DNA of 64,000 bases from Deinococcus sedimenti (GCF_014648135.1 NZ_BMQN01000001.1:1282369-1346368); one strand, 5' to 3'. Counted from the first letter of the stretch, positions 37,899-49,124 are shown. The notes: generated from the letters alone by a model not told the origin. Numbers and translations: made by a program.

Positions 37899-38663
37899 AT
37901 GACCCAGACCACTGCACAAGCCAGCAGCGCGCCCGTCAGCGCGAGCGTGCCCATGCTGCAACTGAAAGTCAAGGTCCTGCGCTTCGACCCCGAAAAGGAC
38001 AAGAAAGCGTACTGGACCACCTACGACGTGGAAGCCCAGCCGGGCGACCGCGTGCTGGACGTCATCAACCACATCAAGTGGTACCTGGAACCCAGCCTGA
38101 CGTTCCGCCGCTCGTGCATGCACGGCATCTGCGGCAGCGACGCCATGCTGATCAACGGCCGCAACCGCCTCGCCTGCAAGACCCTGGTGCGCGACGTCGC
38201 CAAGAGCGGCGGGACCATCACCGTGGAACCCATCCGCGGCCTGAAGGTCGAAAAGGACCTGCTGGTCGACATGGAGCCGTTCTTCGACTCGTACAAGGCG
38301 ATCATGCCGTACTTCATCAACGAGTCCCCGGCCCCAGCCGCCGAACGCATCCAGTCCGAGGAAGAAGCCGAGCGCATGGCGCACTCCTCGAACTGCATCC
38401 TGTGCGCGTGCTGCACGACCAGTTGCCCGATCTTCTGGGTGAACGGTTCGTACCTCGGCCCCGCCGCGATCGTGCAGGCCCACCGCTTCATCTTCGACAC
38501 CCGCGACGAGGCCACGCAGCAGCGCCTGGGCATCATGAACCAGAACACCGGCGTGTGGCGCTGCCGCACCGCGTACAACTGCACCGAAGCCTGCCCGCGC
38601 GACATTCCGATCACTCAGTTGATCGAGGAAGTCAAACGCGCCGTCATGTACGGCCAGGCGTAA
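37899..38663 (+). CDS. sdhB: Succinate dehydrogenase iron-sulfur subunit
   Basis: 254 residues. The [2Fe-2S] cysteines are in SCMHGICGSDAM and the later LAC; the [4Fe-4S] and [3Fe-4S] cysteines are in CILCACCTTSCP and CTEACPRDIP. It passes electrons from SdhA to quinone. It has a 20-residue Thr/Ala/Ser-rich N-terminal extension. GGAAGGAACC precedes the ATG. A terminator follows. Confidence 0.95.
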   Translation: MTQTTAQASSAPVSASVPMLQLKVKVLRFDPEKDKKAYWTTYDVEAQPGDRVLDVINHIKWYLEPSLTFRRSCMHGICGSDAMLINGRNRLACKTLVRDVAKSGGTITVEPIRGLKVEKDLLVDMEPFFDSYKAIMPYFINESPAPAAERIQSEEEAERMAHSSNCILCACCTTSCPIFWVNGSYLGPAAIVQAHRFIFDTRDEATQQRLGIMNQNTGVWRCRTAYNCTEACPRDIPITQLIEEVKRAVMYGQA

Positions 38664-38686
38664 GACACAAGCCCCTGAACGCCCCG

Positions 38687-38715
38687 CCCCGCCTCTCGGC
38701 TGGCGGGGCTTTTTC
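38687..38715 (+). terminator. Intrinsic terminator of the sdh operon
   Basis: CCCCGCC and GGCGGGG pair around TCTCGGCT, followed by CTTTTTC. It is 23 bases past the sdhB stop. Confidence 0.85.
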
Positions 38716-38744
38716 AGTGCGGGCCGGAGCGTGTACCGTGAGGC

Positions 38745-40127
38745 ATGACCGACGCCCTGCCCCGGCCGTCCTGCCCGCGCGTCATCCCCACGGTGCCCGG
38801 CCCGCCCCTGATCGGCAGTGTCACGCGACTGTCTCCGCTCTCGCTCCGCACGTTCCTCGCCGACTCGTACCGCCAGCACGGACCGGTATTCAACGTGTCG
38901 GGCCTGGGCCAGACCTTCACCGTCCTGGCGGGTCCCGAAGCGAACGTGTGGGCCATGAAGGAATCCAGCCGGGTGCTGCGCTCCCGTGAGGCCTGGCAGC
39001 CCAACGATCAGGCCTTCGGGGTGCAGCGGTCCCTGATCAGCGTGGACGGCGCCGAACACCGCGCATTCCGGCGCGTGGAGGGCCGCGCGTACACCCGCTC
39101 CTACCTGAGCGCGAACCTCGCCCGCGCACTGTCGGTCACGGCCGAGGATCTCGCCCCGCTGCGCGCCGGAGACGAACTCCCGGTGGCCTCCTGGTGCAAG
39201 GCGGTCATCACCGAGCAGCTGGCCCGCGTCGTCGTGAACGGCACCGCCCGCCCGTACCTGCGTGACCTGCTGACGTTCGTGCAGACCACCCTGATGGTCC
39301 GCGTGACCCGGCAGCGCCCACCCCTGACCGAGCACCTGCCGGGCTTCCGGCGCGCCCGAGCGCGGTCGCTGGGCATGGTGGAGGCCCTGATCGAGGAGCA
39401 CCGCCGCATTCCGCCGGCTCAGGCCGGACGCGAACCGGACCTGATTGACGACCTGCTGGCCGCGCAGGCGGCCGACCCCGCGTTCTGGTCCGAACTGGAC
39501 CTGCGCGTAGCGGCCATCGGGGCGTTCATCGCGGGCATGGACACCGCCGCGAACACCCTGGCGTTCGTGCTGTACCGCGTCGGGCAGCACCCGGAGCTGA
39601 TGCCCGCACTCGTCGCGGAGGCAGACGCGGCCTTTCAGGATGGTCCACCCACCCTGGAGACCCTGGGCCGCCTGCCGCACCTGCACCGGTTCGTCCTGGA
39701 GTGCCTGCGCCTGCACCCGATCGCCCCGGCCCTGAACCGCACCGTGACGCAGGACTTCGAATTCGCCGGTTACGTGGTGCCGCAGGGACGGCGCGTGATC
39801 CTCGGCACGACCGTCCCCCACTCCCTGGACGAGTGCTATCCGGACGCCGGCACGTTCGACCCGGACCGCTTCGCGCCGAGCCGCATGGAGCACCGCCGTC
39901 CCGGTGCGTTCGCGCCCTTCGGTCTGGGCGCCCACGTCTGCGCGGGCAGCGGCATGGCCGAGGGCCTGATCCTGCTGAATCTCGCGGCGATCCTGCGGAC
40001 TCTAGATCTGCGCGGCGACCCCAGCTACGTCCTGCGCGAGGTCGCCCGCCCCACCGTCACGCCCGACGACCACCTGACCCTGAGCGTGAGGGCCGTGCGG
40101 CACCCGGCGGTCAGTCTGCTGGCCTGA
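38745..40127 (+). CDS. Cytochrome P450
   Basis: 460 residues. The I-helix motif AGMDTAANT, the K-helix E-C-L-R, and the heme loop FAPFGLGAHVCAGSG with the thiolate Cys are all present. It probably oxidises a hydrophobic substrate; the redox partner is not adjacent, though an adrenodoxin-reductase-type enzyme is encoded 8 kb away. TACCGT lies five bases before the ATG. Its last 17 bases overlap the 3' end of the convergent gene. Confidence 0.93.
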   Translation: MTDALPRPSCPRVIPTVPGPPLIGSVTRLSPLSLRTFLADSYRQHGPVFNVSGLGQTFTVLAGPEANVWAMKESSRVLRSREAWQPNDQAFGVQRSLISVDGAEHRAFRRVEGRAYTRSYLSANLARALSVTAEDLAPLRAGDELPVASWCKAVITEQLARVVVNGTARPYLRDLLTFVQTTLMVRVTRQRPPLTEHLPGFRRARARSLGMVEALIEEHRRIPPAQAGREPDLIDDLLAAQAADPAFWSELDLRVAAIGAFIAGMDTAANTLAFVLYRVGQHPELMPALVAEADAAFQDGPPTLETLGRLPHLHRFVLECLRLHPIAPALNRTVTQDFEFAGYVVPQGRRVILGTTVPHSLDECYPDAGTFDPDRFAPSRMEHRRPGAFAPFGLGAHVCAGSGMAEGLILLNLAAILRTLDLRGDPSYVLREVARPTVTPDDHLTLSVRAVRHPAVSLLA

Positions 40128-40533
40128 TACCCTCCGTGCTCAGGGATTCGAGGCTCCGCACCGGTTTTCCGGTCTGCCGTGCGTACGCGATCTCCCGGCG
40201 TGTGGACTCCCCCACGTACCCGCCGGGGTTGATGACCAGGATCTCGTCCGCGAGGTCGATCTTACGCAGGTGCAGCTCACCCAGGCGCTCCAGGGCAGCC
40301 TCGCGTTCGGTACCGCTCAGATGCGCCAGGGCGTCCTCGTCCCGCTGGCGGTGACTGCCGACGCTCAGGACGATCCGGCCTGCCAGCGTCTCGGCCAGCG
40401 ACGCCGCATCGAACTCGGCCAGGAAGCGCACGCTGCCGCACAGGCACACCACGCGCGGCCTCTCCCCCACCGGGAAGGTCCTCGACTCGCCTCCCATCCG
40501 GCTGTCGGCCATAGGACTGCCATCGGCCGTCAT
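40111..40533 (-). CDS. Nucleoside 2-deoxyribosyltransferase-like Rossmannoid protein
   Basis: 140 residues. After a variable head, VVCLCGSVRFLAEFDAAS begins a Rossmann-like fold with the C-G-S pattern, and LHLRKIDLADEILVINPGGYVGESTRREIAYARQTGKPV matches nucleoside 2-deoxyribosyltransferase/DUF4406-type proteins. Catalytic assignment is uncertain. Several ATGs near the start compete; 40533 is taken because it leaves 14 bases to the upstream gene. It is the last gene of a hemB-phosphatase cluster. Confidence 0.65.
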   Translation of the reverse strand: MTADGSPMADSRMGGESRTFPVGERPRVVCLCGSVRFLAEFDAASLAETLAGRIVLSVGSHRQRDEDALAHLSGTEREAALERLGELHLRKIDLADEILVINPGGYVGESTRREIAYARQTGKPVRSLESLSTEGIRPAD

Positions 40534-40547
40534 GCTGGGCTGCACAC

Positions 40548-41087
40548 TCACCGGGCGAAGTCGTGGATGAACTGCACCTGCCCGCGCGTCTCGATGGCGT
40601 CTGGGCTGCGGGCTACCCGCACGAGAGCGATGGCGCCTTCCGGGTTCATGCCGCCCTGCACGAGCAGGCACGCGGCGGTCAGGCCCGCGCGGCCCAGCCC
40701 GCCGCGGCAGTGGACGACGACGCTGCGACCGTCGAGCAGATGGGTCATGAGTTCGTCGATGTACGCGGCGAAGTCACGCGGGTCGTGCGGCGCGTGCTGG
40801 TCAGGGATGGGGTACGGGGCGACCTCGATCAGGTGCGTGGCGGCGGCGTCGTGGTAGCCGTCCATGCCGAGCAGGTCGAATTCGAAGTCCTCGATCAAGG
40901 GCGCGATGACGTTCGTGCCCTGCTGCGCGAGGGTGCGCAGGTCGTCCGTGACGCTGCGGTCGTGGGTGACGCCCGGCTGGTACACGCTGCCGCCCTTCTT
41001 GCCGGGCGCGAAGGTCAGGCCCAGGCGGCCGGGCCACAGGCCGGTGGGGATCCAGTCGACGCGGATGGGGTTGGCGGCGCTGGTCAT
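40548..41087 (-). CDS. Protein-tyrosine/dual-specificity phosphatase-like protein
   Basis: 179 residues. The P-loop [14 protein letters not shown] is a correct C-x5-R phosphatase signature, and the protein resembles cyclin-dependent-kinase inhibitor 3-type and other short bacterial dual-specificity phosphatases. The general-acid Asp is probably in the DDLRTLAQQ or EDFEFDLLG part. Its ATG overlaps the hemB stop (ATGA). Confidence 0.82.
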   Translation of the reverse strand: MTSAANPIRVDWIPTGLWPGRLGLTFAPGKKGGSVYQPGVTHDRSVTDDLRTLAQQGTNVIAPLIEDFEFDLLGMDGYHDAAATHLIEVAPYPIPDQHAPHDPRDFAAYIDELMTHLLDGRSVVVHCRGGLGRAGLTAACLLVQGGMNPEGAIALVRVARSPDAIETRGQVQFIHDFAR

Positions 41088-42085
41088 GCGCGGGCGTCCT
41101 CGGCGATCCAGCGGGCGGCGTCCAGGGCATGATAGGTGATGATGGCGTCCGCTCCGGCGCGGCGCATGCCGGTCAGGGTTTCCAGGACGGTGCGGCGCTC
41201 GTCCATGAACCCGGCGGCGGCGGCGGCCTTGATCAGGGAGTACTCGCCGCTGACGTTGTACGCCACGACGGGCAGGTCGAATTCGCGTTTCAGTAGGTTC
41301 AGGACGTCCAGGTACGCCAGGGCGGGTTTGACCATCAGGGTGTCGGCGCCCTGTTCGGCGTCCAGGCGGGCCTCGCGCAGCGCCTCACGGTGGCCGCCGG
41401 CGGGATCCATCTGGTACGTGGCGCGGTTGCCGACGCTGGGGGTTGACCCTGCGGCGTCGCGGAAGGGGCCGTAGTAGGCGCTGGCGTACTTCACGGCGTA
41501 ACTCATAATCGGGGTGTGCGTGAAGCCCGCGTTGTCCAGTGCAGCGCGGATCGCGGCGACCTGTCCGTCCATCATGGCGCTGGGCGCGATGACGTCGGCG
41601 CCCGCGCGGGCCTGCGACACGGCGGTCTGCGCGAGCAGGGCGAGGCTGGCGTCGTTGTCGACCGTCCAGGCGTCCGCGCCGCTCAGGCCGGGCACCTCGC
41701 ACAGCGGGCCGCAGTGGCCGTGGTCGGTGTACTCGCACAGGCAGGTGTCCGCGATGACGGTCACCTCCGGCACGCTGTCCTTGATGGCGCGGGTGGCGCG
41801 CTGGATGATGCCGTCCTCGGCGTACGCCTGGGTGCCGGTGGCGTCCTTGTGGTCGGGAATGCCGAAGAGGATCACGCTGGGCACGCCCAGGGCCAGGGCC
41901 TCGCGGGCCTGCTGGACGGCACTGTCGATGCTGTGGCGCTGCACGCCGGGCATGGTGCCGATGTCGGTGACGGTGTCGCGTTCGTGAACGAAGATCGGGT
42001 GGATGAACTGGCTGGGGTGCAGGTGCACCTCGCGGGTCAGGGCACGCAGGGCGGGCGTGCGGCGCAGGCGGCGGGGACGGTCCAT
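41084..42085 (-). CDS. hemB: Delta-aminolevulinic acid dehydratase (porphobilinogen synthase)
   Basis: 333 residues. The zinc-binding cysteines lie in [18 protein letters not shown], marking the zinc-dependent class. Schiff-base lysines are in [18 protein letters not shown] and [12 protein letters not shown]. It condenses two ALA molecules to porphobilinogen, upstream of HemQ in heme synthesis. TAGCGT lies six bases before the ATG on the minus strand. Confidence 0.97.
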   Translation of the reverse strand: MDRPRRLRRTPALRALTREVHLHPSQFIHPIFVHERDTVTDIGTMPGVQRHSIDSAVQQAREALALGVPSVILFGIPDHKDATGTQAYAEDGIIQRATRAIKDSVPEVTVIADTCLCEYTDHGHCGPLCEVPGLSGADAWTVDNDASLALLAQTAVSQARAGADVIAPSAMMDGQVAAIRAALDNAGFTHTPIMSYAVKYASAYYGPFRDAAGSTPSVGNRATYQMDPAGGHREALREARLDAEQGADTLMVKPALAYLDVLNLLKREFDLPVVAYNVSGEYSLIKAAAAAGFMDERRTVLETLTGMRRAGADAIITYHALDAARWIAEDARA

Positions 42086-42139
42086 GCGTCTACGCTAGCG
42101 CGCGGGTGGCGGGACGAATGCAACGGACCTCCGGCGCAT

Positions 42140-42166
42140 AAAAAAAGCTCCCCGACCTGGGGAGCT
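42140..42166 (-). terminator. Intrinsic terminator after the Roadblock gene triplet
   Basis: On the minus strand AGCTCCCC-AGGTC-GGGGAGCT is followed by a run of T. It lies 20 bases past the stop of the last Roadblock gene and upstream of hemB. Confidence 0.9.
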
Positions 42167-42185
42167 GTTCAGGGCCGGTGCAGGG

Positions 42186-42506
42186 TCAGACGGTGCCGAG
42201 GAGGCGGCGCACGGCGAAGCGCACGCGGCCCAGGCTGGACACGTCGTCGAACGCGGTCAGGAGCACCTGATTCCCGTGTGGGGTGAGCAGCACTGGACCG
42301 CCGTCCACGTCGAGCAGCAGTTCCTGCCACGCCTCGGTGTTCAGGTTGCTCTGCAGACTGCCGATCACGGCGCGGCCGGCCGCCACCAGGGTCAGTTCGG
42401 CGGGCACGTCGGTGTCCTTCAGTCCGGCCTTGGCGACGATCTTGCCGTCCAGGCTGACCAGGGCGCTGTGGCGCACGCCGCGCACCTCAAGGAGGCTGTT
42501 GATCAT
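42186..42506 (-). CDS. Roadblock/LC7-domain protein 3
   Basis: 106 residues, one Roadblock/LC7 fold: GVRHSALVSLDGKIVAKAGL (strand-turn-strand) and a last part LLLDVDGGPVLLTPHGNQVLLTAFDD. Roadblock proteins dimerise and regulate small GTPases such as MglA. Its ATG overlaps the stop of the second Roadblock gene. No GTPase is encoded in the window. Confidence 0.8.
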   Translation of the reverse strand: MINSLLEVRGVRHSALVSLDGKIVAKAGLKDTDVPAELTLVAAGRAVIGSLQSNLNTEAWQELLLDVDGGPVLLTPHGNQVLLTAFDDVSSLGRVRFAVRRLLGTV

Positions 42507-42841
42507 GCCTGCTCCTGTCGGGGCAGGTTGATGTCCAGGGCCAGTCGGGCCAGGGTCTGCTGGGCGGTGCGGGTGTCGCTGCCGCGGGTCATGGCGGCCC
42601 CGACGGTGTAGGCGCCGGTGGTGACGGCCACGACTTCCACACGTTCGCTGGTGAATGACAGGCGGGTGACGTCTCCGGTGCCCAGGCGGCGGCCGGTGCG
42701 GTCCATGCCCTGGCGCAGGGAGACGAGTTCGGCCGCCAAGCCGTCGCCGCCGTCGCCGTGGGATTCGATGGCCAAGCCGTCGGGGCCGACCAGGGCGGCG
42801 GCGATCACGCCGGGCAGGGTGCGCAGGGGTTCGAGGATCAC
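42503..42841 (-). CDS. Roadblock/LC7-domain protein 2
   Basis: 112 residues. LPGVIAAALVGPDGLAIESHGDGGDGLAAEL is the standard Roadblock start and VTRLSFTSERVEVVAVTTGAYTVGAAM its central sheet. It overlaps both neighbours by four bases, so the three proteins are made in a coupled way and may form hetero-dimers. Confidence 0.82.
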   Translation of the reverse strand: MILEPLRTLPGVIAAALVGPDGLAIESHGDGGDGLAAELVSLRQGMDRTGRRLGTGDVTRLSFTSERVEVVAVTTGAYTVGAAMTRGSDTRTAQQTLARLALDINLPRQEQA

Positions 42842-43188
42842 AGCAGGGCCTCCAGTTTGCGGGCAGCGTCACGCCCGTACAGGCGGGCCTGACCGAGGTT
42901 GCTGCGGCCGTCTATGGCGAGCAGCAGGAAGTACTCGGTCTTGATCGGGTGCAGGTAGACGCTCAGGCGCTCGCCGCGCAGGTACAGTTCGCGCGGGACG
43001 CCGCCCTGCAGGGTGTCGGTGTACACGGTGTGCGAGGCGCGGTACAGGCCGGCGTGTTCGGCGACGAGCAGGCTCAGGTCGGCGTCGAGGGTGGCGTGCC
43101 CTTCGATCAGCAGGCCGTCGAGGCCCGCGATGGCGGCTGCCCAGGCTCCGTCGACGTCCCGTACCAGTTGTGTGAGTTGATCGAGCAT
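42838..43188 (-). CDS. Roadblock/LC7-domain protein 1
   Basis: 116 residues. VDGAWAAAIAGLDGLLIEGHATLDADLSLLVAEHAGL is the Roadblock core, with ELYLRGERLSVYLHPIKTEYFLLLAID as the sheet and a C-terminal helix. It heads the triplet. TATGAT about nine bases before the ATG on the minus strand is a plausible leaderless -10. Confidence 0.82.
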   Translation of the reverse strand: MLDQLTQLVRDVDGAWAAAIAGLDGLLIEGHATLDADLSLLVAEHAGLYRASHTVYTDTLQGGVPRELYLRGERLSVYLHPIKTEYFLLLAIDGRSNLGQARLYGRDAARKLEALL

Positions 43189-43281
43189 CTGCCCCGCATC
43201 ATATGCTGCGGGACTGCGGGGCGTGCGGCGGGTCTGACGGTGCGGTGGGGGCGCGAACCCCCCCGTGCCGTGCGGAATTTT

Positions 43282-43971
43282 TCACGTCCGGGTCAGGCGG
43301 TCGCGCAGCGCGGTCAGGTCGGTGTTCGGCAGGCCGTGTGCGGTCAGGTATGCGTCCAGAGTGCCCCAGTGATGGTCGATGTGGGTCAGGGTGTGCCGGA
43401 TGTCGTCGGCCCGGGTCGGGGCGAACGGGGCGAGTTGCGCCCACTGCTCGGGCGTGCGGCGGGCCTGCATGTCCCGGTAGAAGTCGCGCAGGGCGGGGCC
43501 GCTGGCGGTGTAGTCGTCGGCGGTCTGGTCGCGGGTCTGTCCGGCGAGTTCGCTGCACAGGGCGGCGATCAGGCCGGTGCGGTCCTTGCCCGCGTGGCAG
43601 TGAATGAGGACCGGGCCGGGTGGGGCGTCGAGGATCGCGCCCAGGACGGTCACGATCTGGTTGGGTGCGTGGTCGAGCATGGCGCTCATGTGGTCGGCGT
43701 TGCTGCGGGCGGCGGCGCTGGCTTCGTTGAAGGCGCGGTGGCGCCACGGGAGCAGGGGGAGGTTCAGGTAGGCGGCGTGGCCCAGGTAGGGGGGTGGATC
43801 GGCCGCGCGTTCGGTGCGGCTGCGCAGGTCGATGATGCGGCTGAAGTTCAGGGCCTTCAGGTCGCGCCGACCGTCTGGCGTGAGGCGGCTGAGGGTGTCG
43901 CTGCGGGACAGGCCGGGAAGACTGCGGCGGAAATTCAGGAGGCCGCCGGGGGGCTGTTCGGAGGTGGTCAT
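43282..43971 (-). CDS. Tyrosine phosphatase (DSP/PTP-like, IphP type)
   Basis: 229 residues. The P-loop is VLIHCHAGKDRTGL, identical in type to IphP/LipA-like tyrosine phosphatases, and the N-terminal NFSRIIDLRSRTERAADPPP matches their substrate-recognition segment. It starts at 43971; ATGs farther upstream run into the gyrA promoter region and are rejected. It lies 93 bases upstream of the Roadblock triplet on the same strand. Confidence 0.88.
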   Translation of the reverse strand: MTTSEQPPGGLLNFRRSLPGLSRSDTLSRLTPDGRRDLKALNFSRIIDLRSRTERAADPPPYLGHAAYLNLPLLPWRHRAFNEASAAARSNADHMSAMLDHAPNQIVTVLGAILDAPPGPVLIHCHAGKDRTGLIAALCSELAGQTRDQTADDYTASGPALRDFYRDMQARRTPEQWAQLAPFAPTRADDIRHTLTHIDHHWGTLDAYLTAHGLPNTDLTALRDRLTRT

Positions 43972-44103
43972 GGAGGGGGCAGTCTGGCGGGTTGTCCGCC
44001 GGGTCCGGGGTGGCGGGAGTGACGGTGTGGTGCGGGATTTCTGGGGTACAATGCGGTCATTGAGGGAGCCGGTTCTATTACGCCAAGAGCATAATGAGTG
44101 TGG

Positions 44104-44109
44104 TAGAAT
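44104..44109 (+). promoter_or_regulatory. Possible -10 box upstream of gyrA
   Basis: TAGAAT lies about 90 bases upstream of the gyrA ATG in an AT-rich patch; TACAAT at 44047-44052 is an alternative. No clear -35 is visible for either. Confidence 0.3.
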
Positions 44110-44197
44110 CAATCCATTCCCGGACTGGCCGGGCCTCGACATTTCAGGCTGACGCGGCGCCACTGCCGGGCCGCAGCAGCCTCACGACTGGAGCCAC

Positions 44198-46633
<2,436 letters not shown>

Positions 46634-46651
46634 CCCCCTGAAGCCGCGTAT

Positions 46652-46690
46652 CCGGGGTGGGCGGTGACGCCTCACCCCGGTTTCTTTCTT
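46652..46690 (+). terminator. Intrinsic terminator after gyrA
   Basis: CCGGGGTG and CACCCCGG pair around a GC-rich loop, followed by TTTCTTTCTT, 19 bases past the gyrA stop. Confidence 0.9.
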
Positions 46691-46800
46691 CCCGCTGTCT
46701 TTATCCGCCGTGCCGTGAGGGCCCGGTGAGGCGTAGCGGCGCACACTGCGGCGGTGGAGGCCGTGCTGGCGCGGGTTCAGGTGGTGGAGCGCGGCAGGGC

Positions 46801-46823
46801 AATCTGTAACCTAAAGCCAGATT
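46801..46823. promoter_or_regulatory. Operator-like dyad upstream of the Crp/Fnr gene
   Basis: AATCTG and CAGATT form a perfect 6-base inverted repeat with an 11-base spacer, 16 bases upstream of the -35 box, in an AT-rich island unusual for this genome. Confidence 0.4.
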
Positions 46824-46838
46824 AAAGAAACAAAACTG

Positions 46839-46867
46839 TTTACAAAAAAGTGAGATTGGGTTACACT
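46839..46867 (+). promoter_or_regulatory. Strong promoter of the Crp/Fnr regulator
   Basis: TTTACA (46839-46844), a 17-base spacer and TACACT (46862-46867). The transcript would have a leader of about 75 bases and a good ribosome site, so this gene is not leaderless. Confidence 0.75.
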
Positions 46868-46948
46868 GTGAGCACGTCGGGAAAGGGGCCTCACCCCGCC
46901 CCCGGCACCAGCGAACCCACCTCACACCCGCCCAAGGAGGCGAAACGA

Positions 46949-47560
46949 ATGATCACCAACACCCGCACTGCCCGGACCTTCGTGGACACCGTGACCTACC
47001 GCCCCGGCGCCGTCATCCTCTACCCCGGCAAGAGCGACATGCTCTACCGCGTCTCCACCGGCCTGGTGCGCGTGCACACCATGGACGACGACGGCAACGG
47101 CCTGACCCTGCGCTACGTCAAACCCGGCGAGTACTTCGGCGAGGAAGCCCTGGCCGGCGTGAACCGCGCCTACTTCGCCGAGGCCGTCACCGACTCCAGC
47201 ATCGACGTGATCAACCCCGCCCTGATGAGCGCCGAGGACAACCTGCACGTCACCACCCACCTGGTCCGCACGCTGGAACGCGCGTACGAGAGCATCTACC
47301 GCCTCGTCGGCAAGCGCCTGCGCGCCCGCATCGCCGGGGAACTGCTGGAACTCAAGGACACCGCGCTGGCCACTCAGCTCGACAGCGGCGAGACCATGAT
47401 CTACGCCACGCACGACGAACTGGCCGCCGCCGTCGGCTCGGTCCGCGAGACCGTCACCAAGGTCGTCGGGGAACTGTCCCGCGAAGGCGTGATCAGCGCC
47501 GGGTACGGCAAGATCACCCTGAAGAACGAAGCGGCCCTGGCCGACATCGCCGCCGCGTAA
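46949..47560 (+). CDS. Crp/Fnr-family transcriptional regulator (possible DdrI-type)
   Basis: 203 residues. The cyclic-nucleotide-like beta roll (YRPGAVILYPGKSDMLYRVSTGLVRVH, then KPGEYFGEEALAG) and the C-helix are followed by a winged helix THDELAAAVGSVRETVTKVVGELSREGVI. AAGGAGG is eight bases before ATG 46949; upstream in-frame ATG is rejected. Size, strong own promoter and high overall conservation suggest a global stress regulator like Deinococcus DdrI, but orthology cannot be proved here. Confidence 0.85.
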   Translation: MITNTRTARTFVDTVTYRPGAVILYPGKSDMLYRVSTGLVRVHTMDDDGNGLTLRYVKPGEYFGEEALAGVNRAYFAEAVTDSSIDVINPALMSAEDNLHVTTHLVRTLERAYESIYRLVGKRLRARIAGELLELKDTALATQLDSGETMIYATHDELAAAVGSVRETVTKVVGELSREGVISAGYGKITLKNEAALADIAAA

Positions 47561-47577
47561 CGTTCAACCTCACCGCG

Positions 47578-47612
47578 CCGCCGCCTCCCACCTGGGGGCG
47601 GCGGTTTCTCTT
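47578..47612 (+). terminator. Intrinsic terminator after the Crp/Fnr gene
   Basis: CCGCCGCC and GGCGGCGG pair around an 11-base loop, followed by TTTCTCTT. Confidence 0.88.
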
Positions 47613-47708
47613 GCACCCCCGCCTGTCCAGCCCTGTTTCTGTACATGTGACACCAATCCTGGACGGTTGGCATTCCCAGCGCGCCCCGCGTGTGCATAGA
47701 CTCGGGCG

Positions 47709-49070
47709 ATGACCCAGACCTACACCCCCCACCGCCCCCTGCGCGTCGCCGTGATCGGCAGCGGCCCCAGCGGCATCTTCGCCACCGAGGCCCTGCTGAA
47801 ACAGACCGACCTACCCGCCCAGGTGGACGTCTACGACCGCCTCCCCACTCCCTACGGCCTGGTCCGCTACGGCGTCGCGCCCGACCACCTGACGATCAAG
47901 AGCGTCACGCGCGGCTTCGAGAAGACCCTCGGGGACCCGCGCGTGCGCTTCCTGGGCAACGTGGAATTCGGCAAGGACCTCACCCACGAGGACGCCCTGG
48001 CCCACTACGACGCCGTGCTGTACACCGTCGGGGCCAGCAGCGACCGCCGCCTGGGCATCCCCGGCGAGGACCTGACGGGCAGCATGAGCGCCACCGAGTT
48101 CGTCGCGTGGTACAACGGCCACCCGGACGCCGCCGCGCGCGAGATGGTCCTCAGCGCCAGCGGCGTCGCCGTGGTCGGCGTGGGCAACGTCGCGCTGGAC
48201 GTGAGCCGCATCCTCGTGAAGACCGCGCAGGAACTCCACGAGAGCGACATCGCCGCGCACGCCCTGACCGCGCTGGACGCCAGCCACGTGCAGGACGTGT
48301 GGGTGCTGGGCCGCCGCGGCCCCGCGCAGGCCGCCTTCACCACCAAGGAACTGCGCGAATTCGGGGAACTGCACGCCGCCGAACCCGTCGTGAAACCGCA
48401 GGAGATCGCGCTGACCGAATCCGAGGAGGCCGCGATCACCGACAACACCAAGAAGAAGAACGTGGAGGTCCTGCGCGACTTCGCCGCCCGCGAAGCCGAG
48501 GGCAAGTCGCGGCGCGTACACCTGCGCTTCCTGGTCTCCCCCGTCGAGATCCTCGACGACGGGCAGGGACGCGTGGGCGGCCTGAAGGTCGAACGCAACC
48601 GCCTGGACGAGAACGGCAACGCCGTCGGCACCGGCGAGTTCGAGGTGCTGCCCGTGCAGATGGTGCTCCGCTCGGTCGGGTACCGCGGCGTGGCGCTGCC
48701 CGGCGTGCCCTTCGACGAGAAACGCGGCGTGATCGCCAACGACGAGGGCCGCGTGGCGGGCCGCGTGGGCGAGTACACCGCAGGGTGGATCAAGCGCGGC
48801 CCCAGCGGCGTGGTCGGCACGAACCGCAAGGACGCCACCGACACCGTCGCCCATCTCCTGACCGACGCGAAGGACGGCAGGCTGCCCGGCGCTGCCCACC
48901 CCACCCGCGACGCCGTGGATGCCCTGCTGGCCGGGAAGGGTGTGAAGGTCTACTCCTTCCACGACTGGCAGGTGCTCGACGCGCACGAAATCGCCGAGGG
49001 GCAGGCGCAGGGCCGCCCCCGCGCGAAAGTCGTGCACCGCGAAGTCATGCTCGGGCACCGCAAGGCCTGA
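47709..49070 (+). CDS. Adrenodoxin-reductase-like ferredoxin-NADP+ reductase (FprA type)
   Basis: 453 residues. The FAD site is VAVIGSGPSGIFATEALLKQ, the conserved PYGLVRYGVAPDH segment of the family follows, and the NADP site is VVGVGNVALDVSRIL with the LGRRGPAQAAF arginines. The C-terminal W-I-K-R-G-P-x-G-V-V-G-T-N motif is typical. It shuttles electrons between NADPH and ferredoxin and could serve the cytochrome P450 at 38.7 kb. TAGACT lies six bases before the ATG. Confidence 0.93.
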   Translation: MTQTYTPHRPLRVAVIGSGPSGIFATEALLKQTDLPAQVDVYDRLPTPYGLVRYGVAPDHLTIKSVTRGFEKTLGDPRVRFLGNVEFGKDLTHEDALAHYDAVLYTVGASSDRRLGIPGEDLTGSMSATEFVAWYNGHPDAAAREMVLSASGVAVVGVGNVALDVSRILVKTAQELHESDIAAHALTALDASHVQDVWVLGRRGPAQAAFTTKELREFGELHAAEPVVKPQEIALTESEEAAITDNTKKKNVEVLRDFAAREAEGKSRRVHLRFLVSPVEILDDGQGRVGGLKVERNRLDENGNAVGTGEFEVLPVQMVLRSVGYRGVALPGVPFDEKRGVIANDEGRVAGRVGEYTAGWIKRGPSGVVGTNRKDATDTVAHLLTDAKDGRLPGAAHPTRDAVDALLAGKGVKVYSFHDWQVLDAHEIAEGQAQGRPRAKVVHREVMLGHRKA

Positions 49071-49082
49071 CCAGAAGAAGGC

Positions 49083-49116
49083 GGCGGCCCGCCAGTTCCG
49101 GGGGCCGCCTCCTTCC
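49083..49116. terminator. Hairpin between convergent genes
   Basis: GGCGGCCC and GGGCCGCC pair around an 11-base loop, followed by TCCTTCC. Located between the ferredoxin reductase and the convergent acetyltransferase. Confidence 0.7.
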
Positions 49117-49124
49117 GTGGGGTT

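Noticed and set aside
46634..46948. A riboswitch upstream of the Crp/Fnr gene
   Set aside because: The AT-rich island is explained by promoter and dyad; no aptamer-like conserved core or terminator is visible between promoter and start codon.
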